DNA of 31,653 nucleotides from S012-109 sp964425105 (lineage in GTDB: Bacteria > Pseudomonadota > Gammaproteobacteria > SZUA-140), in the NCBI GenBank assembly GCA_964425105.1, contig CAYRLE010000026.1, positions 1 to 31,653 of the forward strand, given 5' to 3'. Both the position numbers and the translations under genes were made by a program. The stretch's first letter is position 1. The number at the start of each line of letters is the position of its first letter. This document shows positions 8,164 to 16,734 of the stretch, in pieces. The notes under the pieces were generated by a model that saw only the letters and a list, made by a program, of their open reading frames with translations, had not been told where the DNA came from and ran no database searches.

Positions 8164-8195
8164 CAATATATTCATACATCGTTATATTATGATAT
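8158..8195. promoter_or_regulatory. candidate operator of the ArsR/BigR-like repressor
   Basis: This very AT-rich stretch, in otherwise GC-rich DNA, contains ATATTCAT at 8168-8175 and the near-inverse ATGATAT at 8189-8195. GTAT and ATAC also flank 8157-8177. BigR/SqrR repressors bind AT-rich inverted repeats overlapping their own promoters. The dyad is imperfect, so the exact half-sites are uncertain. Confidence 0.4.
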
Positions 8196-8520
8196 GCAGA
8201 ACTTCGAAAAAGAAAACCTGCTGGCGGCCGCCGAGGGCCTGCGGGCCATCGCCCACCCCCTGCGCCTGGCCATCCTCTGCGAACTTTCGGAAGGGCCGCT
8301 CAATGTCAGCGAACTGCTCGCCCTCACCGGGGTGACCCAGCCCAACCTCTCCCAACACCTCGCCAAACTGCGTATGCTGGGCATCCTGCAATGCGAGCGG
8401 CGCAGTCAGCACATCTATTACCGTCTGGCCGATCCAGCCTTCATGGGGATCGTCAACGCCCTAAAATCCGTATATTGTCCCCAGCAAGGAACCCAAACCC
8501 GCAAGGAGACCCAAGCATGA
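8194..8520 (+). CDS. ArsR-family repressor, BigR/SqrR-like persulfide sensor
   Basis: This 108-residue winged-helix protein has HPLRLAIL, then NVSELLALTGVTQPNLSQHLAKLRMLGIL as the helix-turn-helix, and the wing QHIYYRLADP. Cysteines are at positions 29, 67 and 95. C29 (AILCEL) and C95 (SVYCPQ) are 66 residues apart. That is exactly the spacing of the redox pair in SqrR (C41/C107) and BigR (C42/C108), which form a tetrasulfide or disulfide on exposure to reactive sulfur and release DNA. No ArsR- or SmtB-type metal site such as ELCVCDL is seen. The start at 8194 follows a strong promoter. The gene overlaps the next by ATGA, so it is the first gene of the operon and probably autoregulates it. 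The ligand is inferred from the Cys geometry and neighbours. Confidence 0.85.
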   Translation: MQNFEKENLLAAAEGLRAIAHPLRLAILCELSEGPLNVSELLALTGVTQPNLSQHLAKLRMLGILQCERRSQHIYYRLADPAFMGIVNALKSVYCPQQGTQTRKETQA

Positions 8521-9608
8521 CCCGCCGCCAGCTGTTGATGACCGCTTTTGTGCTCCTGCTCGCCGGCGCCTGCGCCCGGGAGGACATCTCCCCGCAGGCC
8601 ACGGACGGTGAACAGCTGAGCGCCGAACTGCTCACTGTCGCCCCCGAGGAGATCCCCGAGACCTATACCACCACCGGCACCCTGATCGCCGACGACCGGG
8701 TGGAAATCGCCTCGCGGCTCATGGGCTTCATTCGCAACCTGCGCGTCAGGGAGGGCAGCAAGGTGAAGAAAGGCCAGCTGCTGCTGACCATCGACCCCAC
8801 CGAGATCGAGGCCCAACTCTCCGAGGCCCGTGCGCGCCTGGCCCAGGCCCAGGCACGTTTCAACGAGATAGAGGCGGATTACAAGCGTTACAAGAAGCTC
8901 TTCGAACAGCATCTTATTCCCGCCAGCCAGTTTCAGAAGTCCGAACTGGCGCTGCAGGTGGCGCGTGAGGACCTGCGTGTCGCCCAGGCCAACCTGCGGC
9001 GGGTGGAGGTGCAGCTGCAATATGCGGAGATCCGCTCCCCGGTGGACGGCGTGGTGGTGGAAAAACTCAAGCAGGCCGGCGACATCGCCAACCCCGGGGC
9101 ACCCATCCTGACCATCGAGAACCCCGCCAACATCGTCCTCAAGACCTTCATCCGCGAGGATCATGTGCGCAATGTTCAGGTAGGCGACCGCCTGGCGATC
9201 ATCGTGGACGCCGCCAAGCTCAGGACCGTGGGCACCGTTACCCAGGTGGTGCCAGCCGGTGACCCCGCCACCCACAGCTACCTGGTCAAGGCAACGCTGG
9301 AAGAGACCCGCGGCGTGCGCATCGGTATGTTCGCCCGTGCCGAGTTTCTCATCGGCAGCAAATGGGGCATCCTGATCCCGGCAGAGGCCATCGTGCGCCG
9401 TGCCGATCTGCCCGGGATCTACATCGTGGACGAGGACGGCATCGCCCATTTCCGCATGCTGCGCACCGGCCGGCAGCTGGACGGGCGCGTGGAAATCCTC
9501 GCCGGCCTCAAGGGTGGCGAGCGCATCGTGCTGCGTGCCGAAGCCCCGGTGCACAGCGGTGACCGGATCATTGCCGCCCACGGCAAGGAGGCCAGCGCAC
9601 CATCATGA
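8517..9608 (+). CDS. RND efflux periplasmic adaptor (HlyD/MFP family), lipoprotein
   Basis: This 363-residue adaptor links an inner-membrane RND pump to an outer-membrane channel. The N-terminus carries a lipobox (LLAGAC, Cys at about residue 19). A lipoyl half-motif begins near residue 75 (LRVREGSKVKKGQLLLTIDP), an alpha-hairpin coiled coil spans about 90-165 (ARARLAQAQARFNEIEADY), and the second lipoyl half reads AEIRSPVDGVVVEKLKQAG. Beta-barrel and membrane-proximal domains complete it. The start at 8517 overlaps the arsR stop by four bases and has AAGGAG upstream, and the stop overlaps the RND start in the same way. The operon contains no TolC-like gene, so the outer-membrane partner is encoded elsewhere. 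Confidence 0.9.
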   Translation: MTRRQLLMTAFVLLLAGACAREDISPQATDGEQLSAELLTVAPEEIPETYTTTGTLIADDRVEIASRLMGFIRNLRVREGSKVKKGQLLLTIDPTEIEAQLSEARARLAQAQARFNEIEADYKRYKKLFEQHLIPASQFQKSELALQVAREDLRVAQANLRRVEVQLQYAEIRSPVDGVVVEKLKQAGDIANPGAPILTIENPANIVLKTFIREDHVRNVQVGDRLAIIVDAAKLRTVGTVTQVVPAGDPATHSYLVKATLEETRGVRIGMFARAEFLIGSKWGILIPAEAIVRRADLPGIYIVDEDGIAHFRMLRTGRQLDGRVEILAGLKGGERIVLRAEAPVHSGDRIIAAHGKEASAPS

Positions 9609-12600
9609 ACCAGCGCCTCAACATCGCCGGCCGCGTGGGCAAGGCAGCCATGCAATCCTACGTCACGCCCACCGCCTGCCTGCTGATCTCGCTGTTCGGC
9701 CTGGTGGCGCTGTTCATCACGCCCCGCGAGGAAAACCCCCAGATCGACGTCCCCGCCGCCAATGTCTTCGTGCGCATGCCGGGGGCCACGCCCGAGGAAA
9801 TCCTCAACCTGGTGGTGCGCCCCCTGGAGATGGTGCTCCAGGAGATGCCCGGCGTGGACCACAGCTACGGCCTGGCCAGCGACTCTCTGGGCATGGTCAC
9901 GGTGCAGTTCGATGTGGGGGAGGACAAGGAGGCCAGCCTGGTCAAGCTCTACGACCGTTTGATGCACAACCTGGACCGCATCCCCCCTGGCGCCTCCCAG
10001 CCCCTGGTGAAACCCACCGACGTGGACGACGTACCCATCCTCACCCTCACCTTCTCCAGCGACCAATACAGCGACCTGGAACTGAAACGCCTGGTGGAGC
10101 GGGTCAAGGAACAACTCAGCCCCCTGCCGAACATCTCGGTGGTGGACATCATCGGCGGCCGCGACCGGCGCATCACCATCGACATCGACCCGGAGCGCCT
10201 GGCCAGTTACGGCGTCCCCCTGGGCCAGCTGCACCGCAGCCTGAGCGCCGCTAACTTCGAGGCCCCGGTGGGCAGTGCCGTGGACGACAACCGCGTCAAG
10301 CTGATCCGCCTCGACGGCGCCCTGCGCAGTGCCGCAGAAGTGGGGCGCATCGTCATCGCGGTGCGTGGCGAGCGCCCCATCTATCTGCGCGACGTGGCGG
10401 ACATCCGTGACGACGGCGGCGAGATCCAGCGTGTGCACCGGGTGGGCTTCGGCCCCGCTGCCGGCGGCACGGTGCCCGGCGCCGAGCCTGAGCAGGTGGC
10501 CGTCACCCTCACCCTGGCAAAGAAGCGCGGCAGCAATGCCGTGGTGGTCTCGCAGCGTGCCCTGGACAAGCTGGCCAGCCTGCAGGGCGACTTCATCCCC
10601 GACGACATCCGGGTCACCGTGAGCCGCGACTCGGGGGAGCGCGCCGACGCCGCCGTCAACCTCCTCATCGAACACCTGGCCATCGCCATCGGCTCGGTGG
10701 TGCTGATCCTGCTGCTGTTCCTGGGCTGGCGTGAGGCGGCCATCGTCACCCTCAACATCCCCCTGATCCTATTCATCGTCCTAGCCATCGGCCTGGTGGC
10801 CGGCCAGACCATCAACCGTATTACCCTGTTCGCCCTGATCCTGGCCCTGGGCCTGCTGGTGGACGACGCCATCGTGGTGATCGAGAATATCCACCGCCAC
10901 CTGGAGAAGGGCGCCGCCACCATGAAGGACAAGGCCGCCGCCATCATCAGCGCCACCAATGAGACTGGCCGTCCCACCATCATCGCCACTTTCGCAGTGA
11001 TCCTGGCCTTCATCCCCATGGCCTTTGTCACCGGCATGATGGGCCCCTACATGGGTCCCATCCCCTTCAACACCCCGGTGGCCATGCTGGCCTCTCTGGT
11101 GATCGCCTATATGTTCACCCCCTGGATCGCCCAGCGCTGGCTGCCCTGCCGCGTCCCGGGGCCCACCCTGGAGGAGGAGGGTGAACGCCCCAAGGACTGG
11201 CTACACCGCCTCTATACCCGCCTCGCCCGGCCCCTGCTGGAACGGCGCGCCGCGCGCCTCGCCTTCTGGTCGGTGATCGGCAGCCTCTTCGTGGTGGTAA
11301 TGTGGCAACCCGCCTGGCAATTCTTCCGCCCCCAGGGCATCGGCGGACCGCCCACCCCCGGCACCGTGGAACTGAAGATGCTGCCCAAGGGCAACAAGAA
11401 CACCTTCAACATCACCATCGACATGCCCGAGGGCACGCCGCTGGAGGTCACCGATACCGTCACCCGCGAGATCGGCGACATTCTGCGCCGCCACCCCATG
11501 GTCACCGACTATGAAACCTACGTGGGCATGGCCGGGCCGGTGGACTTCAACGGCATGCTGCGCGGCGCCACCGTCAAGCAGGGCCCCCATGTGGCGGAGA
11601 TCCGCGTCAACCTGGTGGACAAACGCGAGCGTCACATCGAGTCGGCGGAGATCGTGCTGCAGTTGCGCGACTGGCTGAGCCCGGTCCAGGAACACCACCC
11701 CGGTGCCAACATCAAGCTGGTGGAGGACCCCCCCGGCCCACCGGTGCGCGCCACCCTGCTGGGCGAGATCTACGGCCCCGACTACCAGACGGCACGCCGC
11801 CTGGCCAAGAAAGTGCGCGGCGCCTTCGAACAGACCTGGGACTTGGTGGATATCGACGATTCCGTGGGCGACGACCAGATCCAGTACCGGGTCACGGTGG
11901 ATAAGGAGAAGGCCGCCGCCGCCGGCGTGGACACCGAAGCGGTGGCGACCTTGTTGCGTGATTTCGTGGCCGGCTTCGACATCGGCAAGCTGCATGCCGA
12001 GCACGAACGCCAACCGGTGGCCATTCGCGTCCAGTTGCCGCGCCGCTTCCGCATCGCCCCTCGCGATCTGGACCGCCTGTTCGTCACCACTGCTGACGGC
12101 ACCCAGATTCCGGTAGCGGCCATCGCCAAGGTGGAGGAAGTGGTGGCACCCAAGCCCATCTATACCAAGGACGGCTTTCCCGTGGTCTATGTAAGCGGTG
12201 AACCGGCCACCGGCTCCCAGGTCTACCCCCTGCTGGACCTGGACCGGCGCCTGGACGGAGCCGAACTGTTGCCGGGCACCACGCTTAGCACCGGCGGCAT
12301 GGGTTTCACCCGCACCACGCCGGAACCGGCCTTCGACTATCAGATGCTGTGGGAGGGCGAGATGCGCCTCACCCTGGACGTGTTCCGCGACCTGGGCGCC
12401 GCCTTCATGGTGGCCATCGTGCTCATCTATCTGCTGCTGGTGGCCTATTACCGCAGCTTCGCCCTGCCGCTCATTGTCATGGGCGCCATCCCCCTGACCA
12501 TGATCGGCATTTTCCCCGGTCACCTCGTCACCCAGCAGCCCTTCACCGCCACCTCCATGATCGGCATGATCGCCCTGGCGGGCATCGTGGTGCGCAATTC

Positions 12601-12892
12601 GGTGCTGCTCATCGATTTCATTCTCGACAACCGGGCGCGGGGCGTGGACCTGGAGGCTGCGGTACTGGAGGCCGGCGCGGTACGCACCCGGCCCATCCTG
12701 CTCACCGCCCTGGCGGTGATCGCCGGCACTTCCATCATGATCAGCGACCCCGTGTTCGGCGGCCTCGGCGTCTCCATGGCCTTCGGCACCTTCGCCTCCA
12801 CCCTGCTGACCCTGTTCGTGATCCCCCTGATCTATTACCTGTGGCAACGCAAGCGGCCGGAATCCGCCTCTGAGCCACCCTGCAACATCTGA
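9605..12892 (+). CDS. RND transporter permease, AcrB/HAE-like
   Basis: This is a 1095-residue proton-driven inner-membrane pump with the usual two halves. Each half has one helix, a large periplasmic pore/docking domain and a bundle of helices. The N-terminal helix follows KAAMQSYVTPTA. In the TM4 region, LALGLLVDDAIVVIEN contains the paired Asp (about residues 418-419) that carry protons in the hydrophobe/amphiphile exporters. The metal-type CzcA signature is not obvious. The second half has GMIALAGIVVRNSVLLIDFI and GGLGVSMAFGTFAS. The length is slightly above the usual 1020-1050. Members linked to BigR-like repressors and TauE occur in sulfur-metabolising proteobacteria. The substrate is unknown, and sulfur compounds or electrophiles are inferred only from context. 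Confidence 0.92.
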   Translation: MNQRLNIAGRVGKAAMQSYVTPTACLLISLFGLVALFITPREENPQIDVPAANVFVRMPGATPEEILNLVVRPLEMVLQEMPGVDHSYGLASDSLGMVTVQFDVGEDKEASLVKLYDRLMHNLDRIPPGASQPLVKPTDVDDVPILTLTFSSDQYSDLELKRLVERVKEQLSPLPNISVVDIIGGRDRRITIDIDPERLASYGVPLGQLHRSLSAANFEAPVGSAVDDNRVKLIRLDGALRSAAEVGRIVIAVRGERPIYLRDVADIRDDGGEIQRVHRVGFGPAAGGTVPGAEPEQVAVTLTLAKKRGSNAVVVSQRALDKLASLQGDFIPDDIRVTVSRDSGERADAAVNLLIEHLAIAIGSVVLILLLFLGWREAAIVTLNIPLILFIVLAIGLVAGQTINRITLFALILALGLLVDDAIVVIENIHRHLEKGAATMKDKAAAIISATNETGRPTIIATFAVILAFIPMAFVTGMMGPYMGPIPFNTPVAMLASLVIAYMFTPWIAQRWLPCRVPGPTLEEEGERPKDWLHRLYTRLARPLLERRAARLAFWSVIGSLFVVVMWQPAWQFFRPQGIGGPPTPGTVELKMLPKGNKNTFNITIDMPEGTPLEVTDTVTREIGDILRRHPMVTDYETYVGMAGPVDFNGMLRGATVKQGPHVAEIRVNLVDKRERHIESAEIVLQLRDWLSPVQEHHPGANIKLVEDPPGPPVRATLLGEIYGPDYQTARRLAKKVRGAFEQTWDLVDIDDSVGDDQIQYRVTVDKEKAAAAGVDTEAVATLLRDFVAGFDIGKLHAEHERQPVAIRVQLPRRFRIAPRDLDRLFVTTADGTQIPVAAIAKVEEVVAPKPIYTKDGFPVVYVSGEPATGSQVYPLLDLDRRLDGAELLPGTTLSTGGMGFTRTTPEPAFDYQMLWEGEMRLTLDVFRDLGAAFMVAIVLIYLLLVAYYRSFALPLIVMGAIPLTMIGIFPGHLVTQQPFTATSMIGMIALAGIVVRNSVLLIDFILDNRARGVDLEAAVLEAGAVRTRPILLTALAVIAGTSIMISDPVFGGLGVSMAFGTFASTLLTLFVIPLIYYLWQRKRPESASEPPCNI

Positions 12893-12903
12893 AGGAGCAA
12901 CAC

Positions 12904-13131
12904 ATGACCATCGAACGACTCATCCGCATCATCGCCGGCAGTTTTATTCTCATTTCCCTGCTGCTGGCCTGGGCCTACAACGGCGTGGAACTGTTCAGCG
13001 GTCCCACCTGGCTGTGGTTCACCGCCTTCGTGGGGGCCAACCTGCTGCAGTCGGGCTTCACCCGCTGGTGCCTGATGGAGAAGATCCTCAAGGCCCTGGG
13101 CTTCAAGTGCGAGTGCGGCGATGACATCTGA
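12904..13131 (+). CDS. DUF2892 small membrane protein with C-terminal CxC
   Basis: This 75-residue protein starts MTIERLIRIIAGSFIL after a GAAGGAG ribosome-binding site, 11 bases past the RND gene. It has two predicted helices (IIAGSFILISLLLAWA and WFTAFVGANLLQSGFT) and then CLMEKILKALGFKCECG. DUF2892 (YgaP-like transmembrane) proteins are often fused to or encoded beside rhodaneses and sulfur-handling proteins. The C-terminal CEC pair plus an earlier Cys suggests a thiol site at the membrane face. Its place before the TauE gene supports a role in sulfur or thiol handling, which is inference. Confidence 0.82.
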   Translation: MTIERLIRIIAGSFILISLLLAWAYNGVELFSGPTWLWFTAFVGANLLQSGFTRWCLMEKILKALGFKCECGDDI

Positions 13132-13161
13132 ACGATTCCAGGCGACGGAGGGCTGCCGCCC

Positions 13162-13914
13162 ATGAGCCTCTGGCTGTGGCTGGCGGCGCCCTTCATCGGC
13201 CTCATGCTGGGGCTGTTCGGCGCCGGCGGCGGCATGCTCACCGTGCCCCTGCTCACCTATGGCGTGGGCATGCCCATCAAGGAGGCCATCGCCACCAGCC
13301 TGTGGATCGTGGCCGTGGTGAGCCTGATCGCCGCCACCCAGCAGCGTGCCTGGCAAGTGGTGCGCCTCAATCTGCTACTGTTCTTCGGCGGTGGCGGCGT
13401 AGTGGGCGGTATGGTGGGCGCCTGGATCGGCACCTGGATCGCATCCTGGATCCAGCAGGCCCTGTTCGCAGTACTGCTGCTGGCAGTGGCCTGGTGGATG
13501 CGCCACGCCAAGCTCTCGGAAACCCATGTGGAAACCCCTTGCCCTTGCGGCCTCGCCCTCGTTACCGGCATGGCCCTGGGGCTGGCCACCGGGCTGCTGG
13601 GCGTGGGCGGCGGCTTTCTCATCGTCCCCGCCTTATTGTTCCTGGGCATCTCCCACCTGCCCACCGCCGTCACCCACTCACTGGTGCTCATCGCCTTCCA
13701 TGCCACCGCCGGCGGCCTGGTCTATCTGGACAAGATCCCCCAGTCGCCACGCCTGGTGCTCGGCATCGCGCTGCTGGCGGGCCTGGGCAGCCTTGTGGGC
13801 AGCCGCCTCCTGCACCGCCTACCGCGCGCCCCCCTGCAGCGCGCCTTCAGCATGGGCCTGGCCGTGTTGGGGCTGGCCATGGGGGGGCAGTTAATCGTGC
13901 AGTTCATTGGGTGA
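13162..13914 (+). CDS. TauE/SafE-family sulfite/anion exporter
   Basis: This 250-residue integral membrane protein has about eight helices in two inverted-type halves. Each half carries a glycine-rich signature (GLFGAGGGMLTVP near residue 20 and GLLGVGGGFLIVP near 150). TauE/SafE proteins export sulfite, sulfoacetate or related anions, and some move thiosulfate or other sulfur compounds. A short loop between the halves contains CPCG, a CxC pair like the one in the preceding DUF2892 protein. GGAGGG precedes the ATG. The stop TGA at 13912-13914 lies inside the first heptamer of a repeat element. This is the last gene of the operon. Confidence 0.88.
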   Translation: MSLWLWLAAPFIGLMLGLFGAGGGMLTVPLLTYGVGMPIKEAIATSLWIVAVVSLIAATQQRAWQVVRLNLLLFFGGGGVVGGMVGAWIGTWIASWIQQALFAVLLLAVAWWMRHAKLSETHVETPCPCGLALVTGMALGLATGLLGVGGGFLIVPALLFLGISHLPTAVTHSLVLIAFHATAGGLVYLDKIPQSPRLVLGIALLAGLGSLVGSRLLHRLPRAPLQRAFSMGLAVLGLAMGGQLIVQFIG

Positions 13915-14138
13915 TGGGTGATGGGTGATGAGTGATGCGCGGGAGAGATGCCTGTGGCATGGNNNNNNNNNNNNNNNNNNNNNNNNNNNNNNNNNNNNNN
14001 NNNNNNNNNNNNNNNNNNNNNNNNNNNNNNNNNNNNNNNNNNNNNNNNNNNNNNNNNNNNNNTGGGTGATGGGTGATGGGTGATGAGTGATGCGCGGGAG
14101 AGATGCCTGTGGCATGGTTTCCCATCACTCATTACACA

Positions 14139-14151
<13 letters not shown>
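13908..14151. repeat. heptamer-armed inverted repeat element 1 (interrupted by assembly gap)
   Basis: The left arm, from 13909, is tandem GTGATGG/GTGATGA heptamers. The right arm at 14123-14151 is their inverse with four mismatches over 29 positions. Between the arms is a small hairpin, ATGCC-TGT-GGCAT. The left arm supplies the stop codon of the tauE-like gene and the right arm supplies that of cysQ, so the element sits exactly at the ends of two convergent genes. A 100-N gap divides it, and the 55 nt on each side are identical. The real element is probably about 90 nt with one copy, or an array of unknown length. It could act as a bidirectional terminator. Confidence 0.75.
13963..14062. other. 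assembly gap of 100 N between identical 55-nt flanks
   Basis: The 55 nt at 13908-13962 are identical to 14063-14117. A fixed 100-N run with flanks of exactly 55 nt fits scaffolding of contigs that share a terminal 55-mer. The gap length is therefore not informative. The true sequence may simply contain one copy. Confidence 0.9.
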
Positions 14152-14959
<808 letters not shown>

Positions 14960-14963
<4 letters not shown>

Positions 14964-15523
14964 GGTGTGTTTCCTTTTTCTTCCTGTTGTATGAGTTCCC
15001 GGGCCAGATAGAGGGCGGCGATGCTGCGCGCCTCGGTGCACTCTTCCTCCTGCAGCAATTCATGGAGACCCTCCAGAGGCCAGGGCACCACCTCGATCTC
15101 CTCGGGCTCGTCGCCCTGGGCGCGCTGGGGATAGAGGCCCCGCGCCAGCACCACATGGGTGACATGGCCGATATAGCCCGGCGCCAGGGTCAGTGAGGTG
15201 AGGTGACGCAAATCGCGGGCGCCGTAGCCCACCTCTTCCATCAACTCCCGGTTGGCGGCCTCCAACATGCCCTCGTCGGCCTCGATGCGCCCCTTGGGCA
15301 GGGCCAATTCATAACGATGCACCCCGGCGGCATATTCGCGGATCAGCAACACGGTGTCCCGGTCCAGTAGTGGCACCACCAGCACCGCCCCCCGGGAGCT
15401 GCTGTGCAACCGCTCATAGCGCACTTGCACACCGTTGGAGAACTGCAGATCCAGTTGCTCGATGTGAAACAGGCGGGTCCGGGCGAGGGTCTCCGCATTG
15501 AGGATTTCCGGTTTCTTGCGCAT
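14960..15523 (-). CDS. nudE: ADP compounds hydrolase NudE (Nudix)
   Basis: This 187-residue Nudix hydrolase has the box at residues 78-100 (GRIEADEG to EEVGY), keeping G78, E84, R92, E93, E96, E97 and G99. The N-terminal ILNAETLARTRLFHIEQLDL and FSNGVQVRYER match NudE, which cleaves ADP-ribose, NADH and Ap3A type compounds. The start fits the family alignment, but a TATAAT on the same strand ends only 13 nt upstream. The mRNA may therefore be nearly leaderless, and no Shine-Dalgarno is present. The gene overlaps cysQ by four bases and is divergent from yrfG. Confidence 0.92.
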
Positions 15524-15543
15524 GATACAATATCGATTATAGC
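15516..15543 (+). promoter_or_regulatory. promoter of yrfG, overlapping a minus-strand -10 for nudE
   Basis: On the plus strand TTGCGC (15516-15521), a 16-nt spacer and TATAGC (15538-15543) precede the yrfG start at 15589. On the minus strand TATAAT occupies 15541-15536, facing nudE. The two -10 elements overlap, so the divergent transcripts would compete for polymerase. Confidence 0.45.
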
Positions 15544-15588
15544 CGCTTCGCCGTGGCGGCGGGGAAAAGCCCTCTATTTCTGATCATC

Positions 15589-16260
15589 ATGTATCTCAAC
15601 GACCAGCCCTGGCAGCACATCGAGACCGTCTTCCTCGACATGGACGGCACCCTGCTGGACCTGCATTTCGACAACCACTTCTGGCAGGAACACCTGCCGC
15701 TGCGCTATGCCGAGAAACACGGTCTCAGCCTGGAACAGGCCAGGGCGCAGTTGGCGCCCCGCTTCCGCGCCACCGAAGGCACCATGGACTGGTACTGCCT
15801 CGACTACTGGTCCCGCACCCTGGACATGGACATCGTGATGCTCAAGGAAGAAGTAGCCCATCTCATCGCCATCCACCCCCATGTGCCGCAATTCCTGCAT
15901 GCCCTGCGCCGCAGCGGCCGCCGTACGGTGCTGGTGACCAATGCCCATCACCAGAGCCTGGCCCTGAAGATGAAGCGCACCCGCCTCGGCGAACACCTGG
16001 ATGCAGTGATCTGCGCCCACGACCTGGAACTGCCCAAGGAAGAACCAGAATTCTGGCAGCGCCTGCAGCGCATGGAGACTTTCGACCCCGCCACCACCCT
16101 GCTGATCGACGACAACCTGGCGGTGCTGCGCTCGGCCCGTGATTACGGCATCGGTTTCCTGCTGGCGGTGCAGGCGCCGGACAGCCGGCGCCCATCGCGC
16201 GCGGTGGCGGAGTTTCCCGCCATCCACGACTTCCGGGAACTCAGCGCCCCCAGCGCTTGA
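15589..16260 (+). CDS. yrfG: HAD-family GMP/IMP nucleotidase YrfG
   Basis: This 223-residue HAD hydrolase has motif I FLDMDGTLLDL (D17 nucleophile, D19 acid/base), motif II LVTNAHH, a downstream Lys (LPKEEPEFW) and motif IV LLIDDN. YrfG dephosphorylates purine nucleoside monophosphates. An ATG at 15589 gives the usual short N-terminus (MYLNDQPWQHIETVFLDMDG), so I prefer it to the upstream GTG at 15553. The gene is divergent from nudE, and yrfG and nudE are also near neighbours in other gammaproteobacteria. Its 3' end overlaps the convergent cysteine-cluster gene by 20 bases. Confidence 0.9.
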   Translation: MYLNDQPWQHIETVFLDMDGTLLDLHFDNHFWQEHLPLRYAEKHGLSLEQARAQLAPRFRATEGTMDWYCLDYWSRTLDMDIVMLKEEVAHLIAIHPHVPQFLHALRRSGRRTVLVTNAHHQSLALKMKRTRLGEHLDAVICAHDLELPKEEPEFWQRLQRMETFDPATTLLIDDNLAVLRSARDYGIGFLLAVQAPDSRRPSRAVAEFPAIHDFRELSAPSA

Positions 16261-16639
16261 AACGCTTCTTGCAGTATTTGAGCAGGCTTTCGTAGCCATC
16301 GAAGAACAGCTCGAAACCCTCCTCCGCTGGGGCATCGTACTCGCAGTAGTCGTTGGAATGTTCGCGGCACACCTGGGGACGGGTGTCGTAGATGCCGCAG
16401 CGGCCGTCGGCATGGAGATGGAGGCAGGGGTTGTTGATCAGCAGGTACCAGCCGTCCTCGTCCTTGTAGATCTGTATATTGCCGTGGGAGATCTGCCACA
16501 GCAGATGATCGAAATCATGCTTGGAGCGCGGCGTGGGGATCTGTTGGGTGAGATAGGTGCAGCACTTGGAATTGGTGCAGAAGCTGCACTTGTTCTCCGG
16601 GGTGATGTCCACCGCCTTGATGGGTATGTTTCTGCTCAT
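16241..16639 (-). CDS. YkgJ-family cysteine cluster protein
   Basis: This 132-residue protein has the zinc- or iron-chelating cluster pattern: CSFC, KCC, NPCLHLHADGRCGIYDTRPQVC and DYC. YkgJ-type (formerly UPF0153) proteins are small cytosolic Cys-rich proteins of unsettled function and are often suspected of Fe-S or metal binding. The start at 16639 is chosen because residues further upstream lack similarity to the usual N-terminus and because the extended -10 at 16690-16682 would leave a leader of about 36 nt. The ribosome-binding site is weak. The gene is convergent with yrfG and divergent from the glycosyltransferase operon. Confidence 0.85.
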   Translation of the reverse strand: MSRNIPIKAVDITPENKCSFCTNSKCCTYLTQQIPTPRSKHDFDHLLWQISHGNIQIYKDEDGWYLLINNPCLHLHADGRCGIYDTRPQVCREHSNDYCEYDAPAEEGFELFFDGYESLLKYCKKRFKRWGR

Positions 16640-16661
16640 GGTCCGTGTCGGGATATAATGG

Positions 16662-16690
16662 CTGACAATCAAATTCCGGCGATTATAACA
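16662..16690. promoter_or_regulatory. overlapping divergent promoters of the glycosyltransferase operon and ykgJ-like gene
   Basis: On the plus strand CTGACA (16662-16667), a 16-nt spacer and TATAAC (16684-16689) lead to the start at 16735. On the minus strand TGTTATAAT (16690-16682) is an extended -10 element for the cysteine-cluster gene. The two -10 hexamers share bases, so only one direction should be open at a time. Confidence 0.5.
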
Positions 16691-16734
16691 ATGCGCCCCG
16701 CCCGGCGCAGGAAAAATCATCCTGCCATGCAAGC

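Noticed and set aside
11201..12847. A 548-codon minus-strand open frame inside the RND gene
   Set aside because: It is the antisense of a well-conserved RND permease. Its His/Gln/Gly-rich product is typical of shadows in GC-rich DNA.
13908..14117. The repeat pair flanking the first gap, considered as a CRISPR array or phage attachment duplication
   Set aside because: There are only two copies with no spacers, no cas genes or integrase, and the length is exactly 55 nt as at the other gap. An assembly overlap explains it better.
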